Source of the DNA: Rhodocyclaceae bacterium
Lineage (GTDB): Bacteria; Pseudomonadota; Gammaproteobacteria; Burkholderiales; Rhodocyclaceae
Length of the DNA: 64,000 nucleotides
Direction of reading: 5' to 3'
Assembly (NCBI GenBank): GCA_030824115.1
Contig: JAVBYI010000022.1
Location: 109,578 to 173,577 of the forward strand
Part shown: positions 37,630 through 44,484 of the stretch, piece by piece
How the letters are laid out: each line of letters begins with the position of its first letter
How positions within the stretch are numbered: the stretch's first letter is position 1
Program-made: the position numbers and the translations under genes
The notes under the pieces: generated by a model
Databases searched by the model: none
Seen by the model: only the letters and a program-made list of their open reading frames with translations
What the model was told of the DNA's origin: nothing

Positions 37630-38273
37630 TCAATATCCTCATCGCCGACGACCATGCCATTTTGCGCGCCGGCATCAAACACATGCTCTCCGAACATGCC
37701 GATCTGCATGTCGCCGGTGAGGCTGGCAACGGTCAGGAAGTGCTCGACCTGGTGCGCAGAGAGCCTTGGGATGTCCTGCTGCTTGACATGACCATGCCTG
37801 GCAAGAGCGGTATCGAACTGATCAAACAGATCAAGCAAATCATCCCCAGGCTGCCGATCCTGATTCTGAGCATGCACAAGGAAGATGTCTATGCCGTCCG
37901 CGCGCTCAAGGCGGGCGCCTCGGGCTACCTGTGCAAGGACAATGCCGAAGCGCAGTTGGCCGAGGCCTTGCGCAAAGTAACCGCCGGTGGCCTCTACATC
38001 ACGCCCGCCGTCGCAGAAAGGCTCGCCGCCGACATGGTGCAGGGCCGGCCGCAAGATGCAGCGCCACATACACGCTTGTCCGATCGCGAATACCAGATTT
38101 TCCAATTGATCGCCTCTGGCGACAGCGTCACCGACATCGCCCAATCACTCAATCTCAGTGTAAAAACCGTCAGCACGCACAAGACGCATATCCTTGAAAA
38201 AATGGCGTGCGGCAGCGTTGCCGATCTGGTGCGCTATGCCATGCAGCATCACCTATTGACCCATAACAACTGA
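37626..38273 (+). CDS. NarL/FixJ-family response regulator
   Basis: This 215-residue DNA-binding regulator is paired with the haem-motif kinase. The receiver has DD at 8-9, phospho-acceptor Asp54 in LLLDMTMPGKSG and the conserved Lys in GYLCKDN. The LuxR-type HTH is LSDREYQIFQLIASGDSVTDI followed by SVKTVSTHKTHI. Its targets may include the repeat-rich 235-bp region immediately downstream and the tandem repeat before nosZ. Confidence 0.92.
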   Translation: MINILIADDHAILRAGIKHMLSEHADLHVAGEAGNGQEVLDLVRREPWDVLLLDMTMPGKSGIELIKQIKQIIPRLPILILSMHKEDVYAVRALKAGASGYLCKDNAEAQLAEALRKVTAGGLYITPAVAERLAADMVQGRPQDAAPHTRLSDREYQIFQLIASGDSVTDIAQSLNLSVKTVSTHKTHILEKMACGSVADLVRYAMQHHLLTHNN

Positions 38274-38508
38274 AGCTGCCAAATAGGAATAATCCGACCC
38301 CAAGAATCAGCCGCCACCGATAGGCAAACAATAGGAATTACCCTAGCCTAGGCTGGGTGAAGCTTGGTGTGCGATAACTTTGATTTACCTAGGGTTATGG
38401 CGCACAGACCACAGAATATGGATACGGATTTGATTTACTTCAAAGAAACGCTTGGAAAATCCGACTAGGATGCTCAGCGAATCGACCACCATGACGAAAG
38501 GATTAACC
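38274..38508 (+). promoter_or_regulatory. Regulatory region with paired direct repeats upstream of cytochrome c
   Basis: This 235-bp non-coding stretch contains AATAGGAAT at 38282 and 38330 (48 bp apart) and TTTGATTTAC at 38379 and 38429 (50 bp apart). It also has a 10-bp palindrome AGCCTAGGCT at 38345-38354. The second TTTGATTTAC is part of an anaerobox. Paired sites about five helical turns apart suggest cooperative regulator binding; the assignment of factors is inference. Confidence 0.5.
38430..38443 (+). promoter_or_regulatory. Anaerobox upstream of the small cytochrome c gene
   Basis: TTGAT-TTAC-TTCAA has one mismatch to TTGAT-N4-ATCAA. Its centre is about 72 bp before the ATG at 38509, a usual place for an FNR/DNR-activated promoter. 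Confidence 0.62.
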
Positions 38509-38814
38509 ATGAAACACCCCCTGTTGATTGCCGCTGCCCTGGCGGTTGCTACCCCCGCCCTGGCACTGGATGGCGCCAAACTGTTTCAGGAAAAGACTTG
38601 CTGGTCATGCCACGGCAAGGATGCCAAGAAAACCCTGACCCCCACCTATCCGAAGCTCGCCGGCCAGAACGCCGCCTATGCCGAAGCCCAGATGAAGGAC
38701 ATCAAGAGCGGCGCCCGCAACAACGGCCAGACCGCCGCGATGAAAGGCGTGATGGGCCTCGTCAATGACGAGGAAATGAAAGCCATCGCCGTTTACCTAT
38801 CCACGCTCAAGTAA
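38509..38814 (+). CDS. Small periplasmic c-type cytochrome (c553-like)
   Basis: This 101-residue precursor has a signal peptide (cleavage after ALALA region, near residue 19), one haem motif CWSCHG near residue 31 and a C-terminal Met in the KGVMGLVND region as a possible distal ligand. It would carry electrons to NosZ or another periplasmic reductase. ATG 38509 follows AAAGGA at good spacing. It lies between the nos-linked two-component pair and the dihaem cytochrome. Such monohaem cytochromes recur in clade II nos clusters. Confidence 0.92.
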   Translation: MKHPLLIAAALAVATPALALDGAKLFQEKTCWSCHGKDAKKTLTPTYPKLAGQNAAYAEAQMKDIKSGARNNGQTAAMKGVMGLVNDEEMKAIAVYLSTLK

Positions 38815-38830
38815 GAATTTGCAGCACGGG

Positions 38831-38844
38831 TTGAGTTATATCAA
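38831..38844 (+). promoter_or_regulatory. Anaerobox upstream of the dihaem cytochrome c4 gene
   Basis: TTGAG-TTAT-ATCAA has one mismatch to consensus. It sits in the 88-bp gap before the cytochrome gene, centred 65 bp before its ATG, so this gene can have its own anaerobic promoter. Confidence 0.65.
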
Positions 38845-38902
38845 TGAAGTCTGATATAGCACGCCGTAAAGTGAAACCACACGTACGCAAGAGGAGTTTG
38901 AC

Positions 38903-39634
38903 ATGAAGAAACTGTTCAATCTGGCCGCTGCAGCCCTGCTGTTCCCCGCTGTTGCCTTCGCCGGCCCCCCCGCCCCGCATGCTGCTGGCATCGAATCCAA
39001 GGATTACCAGTGGGCCAAGATGGAAGGCGAACTCAAGGAAGCGCTCGCCAAGAAGGGTAACGTCAAGCGCGGTGAGGAAACCTACGAAATCTGTGGCGCC
39101 TGCCACCTGCCCTCCGGTGCCGGCCGCACCGACGGCACCTTCCCGCAGCTTGCCGGCCAGCACAGCACGGTGCTGATCAAACAGATGGCTGACATCCGCA
39201 TGGGCCTGCGCGACAACCCGACGATGTACCCGTTCGCCAAGGAAATGACCGAACCACAGGATCTGGCCGACACCGCCGCCTACATCAACAGCCTGTGCAT
39301 TCCGCTTGATCACGGCAAGTACGAAGGTGCCGATGCCGCCAAGCAAATCGCTGCCGGCAAGGAACTCTACGAGAAGCAGTGCAAGGAGTGCCACGGCGTC
39401 AATGGCGACGGCAACAAGGAAAAGTTCTACCCCGTCATCGCCGGTCAGCACTACAAGTACCTGCTGCGCCAGATGACCGAGATTCGTGACGGCCATCGCC
39501 GCAACGCCAACCCCGACATGGTCAAGGTCATCAAGCCCTACACCAATGATCAACTGGTCGCCATCTCGGCTTATCAGGCCAGCATGACGATGCCCGGCGC
39601 AATGTGCAAGCCCAAAGGCGGCAAGAAGAAGTAA
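38903..39634 (+). CDS. Dihaem cytochrome c4-like protein of the nos cluster
   Basis: This 243-residue periplasmic cytochrome has a signal peptide (cleavage after FAG region, near residue 21) and two haem motifs, CGACH (about residue 64) and CKECH (about residue 165). Each half has a c4-type FPQLAGQH or YPVIAGQHYKYL helix, which indicates an internal duplication. It probably links quinol oxidation to NosZ. A basic tail (KPKGGKKK) ends the protein. A terminator follows. Confidence 0.93.
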   Translation: MKKLFNLAAAALLFPAVAFAGPPAPHAAGIESKDYQWAKMEGELKEALAKKGNVKRGEETYEICGACHLPSGAGRTDGTFPQLAGQHSTVLIKQMADIRMGLRDNPTMYPFAKEMTEPQDLADTAAYINSLCIPLDHGKYEGADAAKQIAAGKELYEKQCKECHGVNGDGNKEKFYPVIAGQHYKYLLRQMTEIRDGHRRNANPDMVKVIKPYTNDQLVAISAYQASMTMPGAMCKPKGGKKK

Positions 39635-39690
39635 ACGCAGCACACCGCAACGTTCCCCTGAGGCGCCTCAATCCTCCTGAGGCGTCTCAC

Positions 39691-39725
39691 CCCACCCGCC
39701 CGACTCATTGGACGGGTGGGTTTTT
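39691..39725 (+). terminator. Rho-independent terminator after cytochrome c4 gene
   Basis: CCCACCCG pairs with CGGGTGGG across a 14-base loop and is followed by TTTTT. It ends 15 bases before nosB, so nosB-D-G-H must rely on readthrough or a promoter inside this short gap. A GAGGCGCCTC palindrome just upstream (about 39660-39669) may add to it. Confidence 0.75.
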
Positions 39726-39740
39726 CAAACAGAGAATGTC

Positions 39741-40724
39741 ATGCAAACCAATAATAAAACCGACAAAACGATTACCGGACTGAGCTTCATTGCCCTGGTG
39801 GCGATGATCGCCGCCTACTTCGCCCCGATCTGGTGGGTCTCGCTCACCGCCCCGAACTATCCGCCCGATGCCTTCCCCGATGGCATCCGCATCCACTTCC
39901 ATTTCGACGGTGTCTATAACGGCTGCAAGGCGGCCGGCAAAGGCACGCGCATGGGCGACGAGATCATCCAGAAGGATCTCGCCCACGACGACGAGCGCTA
40001 CAACCCGATTCTCGACAAGCAGAAGAACGTCGACAAGGGCGCCGAAGGTCTCGACTGCGTGCACGAGATGAACACTATCAACCACTACGTCGGCATGTTC
40101 CCCATCGCCACCGGCGCCCCCGTGGAAAAGCCGCTGGCCAAGTTCTTCTTCGGCTTCTTCGCCGTGATGCTGGCCGGCTTTGCATGCACGCAGGCGAAGC
40201 GCCGCCTGATCATCCTCTCGGTCGGCTTTGCCGCCGTCGCCACCTGGATGGTGGTTGACCAGTACGTGCTGGGCCATCTGGCAAAGCATGTCACCGACTA
40301 TGTGCAGGAAGCCGGCACCTTCTTCAAGGAACCCGAGCGGATCAAGATCTGGGGCGATAACGTCACCCTGATCTCACACATCGTGATCGGCGGCCTCATC
40401 GCGGCCATGGTCGTCGTGGTTGCCGGCGTGGCGATGCTGCCCAGCTTCCAGCTATTGCTCGCGCTCGTACCCGCGCTGTTGCCGGTGTTCTTCGTCATCG
40501 AGTATGCCGCCTGGCTGTGGTTCTTCGGCCACAACCTGCACCCGTGGGGCGCCTTCACCGTCAAGCCGTTCATGCCCACCGTTTTTGGCGAGGGCAAGGT
40601 CGCGCAGTTCTCGACCTACTCCTATCCGTACTGGGGCTACGCCTTGCTGGTGGTCGTGTTTGTCTGCCTGATGCTGGCGATCCTGATGCGGCGCAAGCAA
40701 TTGCGCGAACAGGCCGGTAACTGA
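39741..40724 (+). CDS. nosB: NosB-like polytopic membrane protein
   Basis: This 327-residue inner-membrane protein has a TM segment at the N-terminus (about 15-38), a periplasmic domain of about 90 residues with two cysteines (VYNGCKAAG, GLDCVHEMN) and about five further TM segments. A membrane protein in this position, between nosZ-linked cytochromes and nosD, is called NosB in clade II clusters and is needed for N2O respiration in Wolinella. The exact role is not established. ATG 39741 was chosen because the upstream codons fall in the terminator. Confidence 0.75.
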   Translation: MQTNNKTDKTITGLSFIALVAMIAAYFAPIWWVSLTAPNYPPDAFPDGIRIHFHFDGVYNGCKAAGKGTRMGDEIIQKDLAHDDERYNPILDKQKNVDKGAEGLDCVHEMNTINHYVGMFPIATGAPVEKPLAKFFFGFFAVMLAGFACTQAKRRLIILSVGFAAVATWMVVDQYVLGHLAKHVTDYVQEAGTFFKEPERIKIWGDNVTLISHIVIGGLIAAMVVVVAGVAMLPSFQLLLALVPALLPVFFVIEYAAWLWFFGHNLHPWGAFTVKPFMPTVFGEGKVAQFSTYSYPYWGYALLVVVFVCLMLAILMRRKQLREQAGN

Positions 40725-40727
40725 GTC

Positions 40728-42137
40728 ATGATCCGCTGGCGCAATCTGCTGCCAGGCATCACCCTCGGGGTATTCTCGCTGCTGGTCACGGCGCAAACCG
40801 CGCATGATGAGATCGGCTGGCGGGGTCAGGAAAATGTCGGCGCTGGCAAGACGGCCCCTGATCCCGCAGATGTCCCTGGCGCATCCGGGATGGGCGCTCC
40901 ACGCGTCGGCGTTGATCGGCCCAAGCCCACCTATCCGCTCTATCAGCGCGACAAGCGCATTCACGGCTTCAAGCCCTTTCAGGAACTCGTCGACGCCGCG
41001 CCGGAAGGCAGCGTACTGATCCCGCCGCCCGGCCAGTACGCCGGCCCGGTGGTCCTGAAAAAACAACTGACGATTGATGGCAAGGGACAGGTCAGCATCG
41101 ACGCCGGCGACAAGGGCACGGTGTTTTCGCTCGAAGCCGACGATGTCGTGATCCGTGGCCTGCACCTCAGTGGTTCGGGTGACTCGCACGACAGTGATGA
41201 CAGTTGCCTCGACGTACGCGGACACCGCGCCCTGATCGAAAACAACCGCATCGACAACTGCCTGTTCGGCATTGACCTGAAGCAGTCCAGCAAGAGCATC
41301 GTGCGCAACAACAGCGTGCGCTCCAAGCCGCTCGATCTTGGCGTGCGCGGCGATGGCCTGCGCCTCTGGTACAGCAACGACAATCTGATCGAAGGCAATA
41401 CCGTCAGCGATTCGCGCGACATGGTGGCCTGGTATTCGCATCGCAACACCTTCCGCAATAACGTCGGCATGCGCAGCCGCTACTCGATTCACTTCATGTT
41501 CGCCAACCAAAACATCGTTGAAGGCAACAAGTTCTACGATAACGCGGTCGGCATCTACTTCATGTACACCGAAGGCGGCGGCGCGCGCAACAACCTGATT
41601 TCGCATGCCACCGGCGCGGCCGGCATGGCGCTCGGCTTCAAGGAATCCTCCGATCACTTCATCGAAGACAACGAGATCATCTACTGCGCCGTCGGCATCG
41701 GCTCGGACTTGTCGCCCTTCCAGCCCGGCACAACCATCCGCTTCAAGAACAACCGCATCGCCTACAACGGCATTGCCGTCCAGCTCACCAGCGAACTGGG
41801 CGGCAACCACTTCAACGACAACCTCTTTGAAGGCAACCTTACCGACATCTTCCAGGCCGGCCGCGATCAGGGCGACAAGAACAAGTGGACGGGCAACTAC
41901 TTCGACAGCTATCAGGGTTTCGACAAGAACGGCGACGGCATTGGCGACACGCCACACGAGCACTATGCCTATGCCGATCAGATCTGGATGGAAATGCCGG
42001 TCGCGCGTTTCTTCAAGACCTCGCCGGTGCTTGAACTGCTCGACTTCCTGGAACGCCTCGCGCCCTTCTCCACCCCGGAGCTGCAGGCACGCGACCCGCA
42101 GCCGCGCTACGCCAAACCCGTAAGGAATGCAGGATGA
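40728..42137 (+). CDS. nosD: NosD, periplasmic beta-helix maturation factor for NosZ
   Basis: NosD is a periplasmic protein needed, with the NosFY transporter, to assemble the CuZ centre. The 469-residue product has an N-terminal signal sequence and right-handed beta-helix repeats (IENNRIDNCLFGID, IEGNTVSDSRDM, IVEGNKFYDNAVGIYF). The C-terminal signature is NGDGIGDTPHEHYAYADQIWME. A repeat copy is read as NVGAGKTA in the segment after the signal peptide. The stop overlaps nosG. It is a paralogue of the protein at 57454. Confidence 0.95.
   Translation: MIRWRNLLPGITLGVFSLLVTAQTAHDEIGWRGQENVGAGKTAPDPADVPGASGMGAPRVGVDRPKPTYPLYQRDKRIHGFKPFQELVDAAPEGSVLIPPPGQYAGPVVLKKQLTIDGKGQVSIDAGDKGTVFSLEADDVVIRGLHLSGSGDSHDSDDSCLDVRGHRALIENNRIDNCLFGIDLKQSSKSIVRNNSVRSKPLDLGVRGDGLRLWYSNDNLIEGNTVSDSRDMVAWYSHRNTFRNNVGMRSRYSIHFMFANQNIVEGNKFYDNAVGIYFMYTEGGGARNNLISHATGAAGMALGFKESSDHFIEDNEIIYCAVGIGSDLSPFQPGTTIRFKNNRIAYNGIAVQLTSELGGNHFNDNLFEGNLTDIFQAGRDQGDKNKWTGNYFDSYQGFDKNGDGIGDTPHEHYAYADQIWMEMPVARFFKTSPVLELLDFLERLAPFSTPELQARDPQPRYAKPVRNAG
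40831..40856 (+). repeat. Dispersed 24-bp repeat, copy 12
   Basis: The core at 40836-40855 has two mismatches and is in the plus orientation. It is read as NVGAGKTA near the N-terminus of NosD. Confidence 0.82.
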
Positions 42138-43003
42138 GCGAAGAAGAAAAAGTCGGCGCTGACGAGACGGCAAGTGTTGGCAGCAAGCCGCCCCTTTCCA
42201 AAGAACGCAAGCAGCAAGCTCGCCGCCGCTTCCTGCGCACCGCCTTGCTTACTGGCGGTGTGCTCGGCGCCGCCCTCTCGGGCTATCTGCCGATTGCCTA
42301 CGCACAGAAAAAACGTCTGCGCCCACCCGGCGCACTCGACGAGCAGGATTTCTTGTCCAGTTGCATCAAGTGCGGCCAGTGCGTGCAGGTCTGTCCGGTC
42401 TTCGCCATCAAGCTGGCCGACCTCACCGACGGCTTTGGCGTCGGTGTCCCCTACATCGATGCACGCGAACAGGCCTGCGATTTTTCCTGCGATGCCGTGC
42501 AGTGCATCCTCGCCTGTCCGACCGGCTCGCTCACCTACAAAAAACCCGACTTCCTCAAGGTACGTCCCGGCGCCAAAATGGCCGGCAAACCCGTATTGCT
42601 GGCCAAGGAAAACGATGCCGAGCCAACGCTCAACCTCGCCGAACGCATCGGCGTTGCCCGCCTGACACGCCCCGAATCCTGCCTGGCCATCCAGGGCAAA
42701 GGCTTCAAGGGCCAGGCGCGCGGCCCGGCTTTCGAGGGAGAGTTGCGCTACATGAAGGTCGACCGCTGGAAGCCGATCAAGGTGGCCGACCACCCGTACG
42801 ACACCGAGCTGTGCGACCTGTGTGTGCAGGCCTGCCCGATCAAGGGCGCCATCAGCATCGAAACCGTGTTTGCCCCGGACGGCACGCAAAGAAAATCGCC
42901 AGTCGTGCATGAGCCCTGCGTCGGCTGCGGCGTCTGCGAAATGATCTGCCCGACCGAGCCGGCCAGCATCGAGATCATTCCCGGTGAAGGATGGAGAGCA
43001 TGA
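42134..43003 (+). CDS. nosG: NosG, MauM/NapG-type polyferredoxin
   Basis: This 289-residue iron-sulfur protein passes electrons from NosH towards the periplasm. Its N-terminus has a twin-arginine-like motif (RRRFLRTALLTGG). Several 4Fe-4S patterns follow: CIKCGQCVQVCPVFAIK, CDFSCDAVQCILACP, CDLCVQACP and CVGCGVCEMICP. NosGH resembles NapGH and is thought to oxidise menaquinol. A repeat copy near the N-terminus is read as KVGADETA. It is coupled to nosD and nosH by ATGA overlaps. Confidence 0.95.
   Translation: MSEEEKVGADETASVGSKPPLSKERKQQARRRFLRTALLTGGVLGAALSGYLPIAYAQKKRLRPPGALDEQDFLSSCIKCGQCVQVCPVFAIKLADLTDGFGVGVPYIDAREQACDFSCDAVQCILACPTGSLTYKKPDFLKVRPGAKMAGKPVLLAKENDAEPTLNLAERIGVARLTRPESCLAIQGKGFKGQARGPAFEGELRYMKVDRWKPIKVADHPYDTELCDLCVQACPIKGAISIETVFAPDGTQRKSPVVHEPCVGCGVCEMICPTEPASIEIIPGEGWRA
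42147..42172 (+). repeat. Dispersed 24-bp repeat, copy 13
   Basis: The core at 42152-42171 has two mismatches and is in the plus orientation. It is read as KVGADETA in the leader region of NosG, before the twin-arginine motif. Confidence 0.78.
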
Positions 43004-43983
43004 ACGCTGCATTGAAACGCCGGTTCATCGAGCAAATCAAAGTCATGTTCGGCGCCGAGCCGAAGAAGCCCGCCTTGATCGCCGACAGTGCGCTCAAGGC
43101 CCACGAGCTGAAGCGCATGACCAACAAGAACGACCTCCAGGCGGCCAAGGCGCACATGCGTGCGCATCAGGAAACCTCGAACAAATGGCGCAATCGCCGC
43201 TGGGTCACGCTGATCCTAGCCAATCTGTTGTTCGTCGTCTCGTTCTATTTCGACATCCAGATTCTCGAAGGTGCCCTCACCGCCTCACGTTTCATCGGCT
43301 TTCATCTGATCGACCTCAACTCGGCGCTACAGGTGATGCTCGCCCACAAGCACATCATCACCAACCTGCTGATCGGCACCGGCACCGTACTGGTGCTGTG
43401 GATTCTGTTTGGTGGCCGCACCTTCTGCTCCTGGGTCTGCCCATACCACCTGCTCGCCGAGTGGGCCGAGAAAATTCACCTCTGGCTGGTGAAAAAGAAA
43501 CTGGTGACCGACGCGCCCGTCGACCGCCGCCTGCGCACCATGTTCTGGGTCATCTTCGCCGTGCTGGCGATTGTTACCGGCTACACCGTCTTCGAATCCA
43601 TCTCGCCCACCGGCATCGTCTCGCGCGCCCTGATCTACGGCCCCGGCCTTGCCCTGCTGTGGGTATTCGCCCTGCTCGTCTTCGAAGTCTTCTTCGTCCG
43701 CCGCGCCTGGTGCCGCTATGCCTGCCCGATCGGCCTCACCTACGGCGTCGTCGGCATCATCTCACCGCTACGCATCAAATACACGCTTGAAGGCTGCTTC
43801 CATGAAGGCGACTGCCGCAAGGTCTGCCTCGTGCCGCACGTTCTCGACACCGTCATCAAGGGCCGCGCCGTCGCCACCGAAGTCCCCATCGGCCCCGACT
43901 GCACCCGCTGTGGCCTGTGCGTCGACACCTGCCCGACCGGTTCGCTCAAATTCGACGTCAAGGGATTGTCGAAGCTGATGTAA
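43000..43983 (+). CDS. nosH: NosH, NapH-type membrane quinol dehydrogenase
   Basis: This 327-residue inner-membrane protein has about four TM segments, the two conserved CxxxCP motifs CSWVCPYHLL and CRYACPIGL, and a cytoplasmic ferredoxin-type site CTRCGLCVDTCPTG. With NosG it is expected to draw electrons from menaquinol. ATG 43000 overlaps the nosG stop and follows GGAGAG; ATG 42991 is the longer option. The nos operon breaks off here: the next nos gene, nosF, is 7.5 kb away. Confidence 0.94.
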   Translation: MNAALKRRFIEQIKVMFGAEPKKPALIADSALKAHELKRMTNKNDLQAAKAHMRAHQETSNKWRNRRWVTLILANLLFVVSFYFDIQILEGALTASRFIGFHLIDLNSALQVMLAHKHIITNLLIGTGTVLVLWILFGGRTFCSWVCPYHLLAEWAEKIHLWLVKKKLVTDAPVDRRLRTMFWVIFAVLAIVTGYTVFESISPTGIVSRALIYGPGLALLWVFALLVFEVFFVRRAWCRYACPIGLTYGVVGIISPLRIKYTLEGCFHEGDCRKVCLVPHVLDTVIKGRAVATEVPIGPDCTRCGLCVDTCPTGSLKFDVKGLSKLM

Positions 43984-43996
43984 CAGGCCACGCGCC

Positions 43997-44021
43997 AAAA
44001 GTCGGCGCTGGCAGGACGGCA
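43997..44021 (+). repeat. Dispersed 24-bp repeat, copy 14, at left border of the RM island
   Basis: The core at 44001-44020 has one mismatch and is in the plus orientation, 13 bases after the nosH stop. With copy 15 (minus orientation) it brackets the restriction-modification island as an inverted pair. The rest of 43984-44144 shows no gene. Confidence 0.88.
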
Positions 44022-44144
44022 CAGATCGGCCACGACCAGCCGGTCACAACTCTCCGAAGCCGTCAATCAAAGGCCCGGTTGACTCCAAGTCTGAAACCTG
44101 CCGGACGACCCACGGTCATTCAACGATAAATTCAGCAGCGTGCG

Positions 44145-44480
44145 TCAGCACGTGCGCTGCGGCGCCCTGTTGCCCGCGATCCGTTTCAACTCGCCTTCAT
44201 GGGCTTCATAGTCGCCCAGATGTGAGCGCATCAGGCTTTTCCAGAGTTTTCCGTGGTTGGGAACGGAGAAGTGGAGCAGTTCGTGAACGATCACATAGTC
44301 CCACAGCTCGGGTTTCAGGGCGGGCAGTTCATTGCTGAAATTCAAATGGCCTGCGGTTGAACACGATGCCCATTTGTTGCGCATCGGCCGCACACCCAGC
44401 CAGACGATCTTTACGTCCAGCTTGTCGGCCCAGCGCCGGACGCGCTGTTTGAACAGGCCTTTGTGATCGACTGCCGTCAT
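44145..44480 (-). CDS. YgjP/SprT-like M48 metallopeptidase of the type I RM locus
   Basis: This 111-residue putative zinc peptidase has YVIVHELLHFSVPNHGKLWKSL, with the HExxH site and a second NH motif typical of the YgjP-like (DUF45) family. Members are often encoded with hsdR. The usual family length is about twice this, so it may be a short form. Start ATG 44480 lies four bases after the hsdR stop, so it is the last gene of the hsd operon. The substrate and role are unknown. Confidence 0.8.
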   Translation of the reverse strand: MTAVDHKGLFKQRVRRWADKLDVKIVWLGVRPMRNKWASCSTAGHLNFSNELPALKPELWDYVIVHELLHFSVPNHGKLWKSLMRSHLGDYEAHEGELKRIAGNRAPQRTC

Positions 44481-44484
44481 TGCG

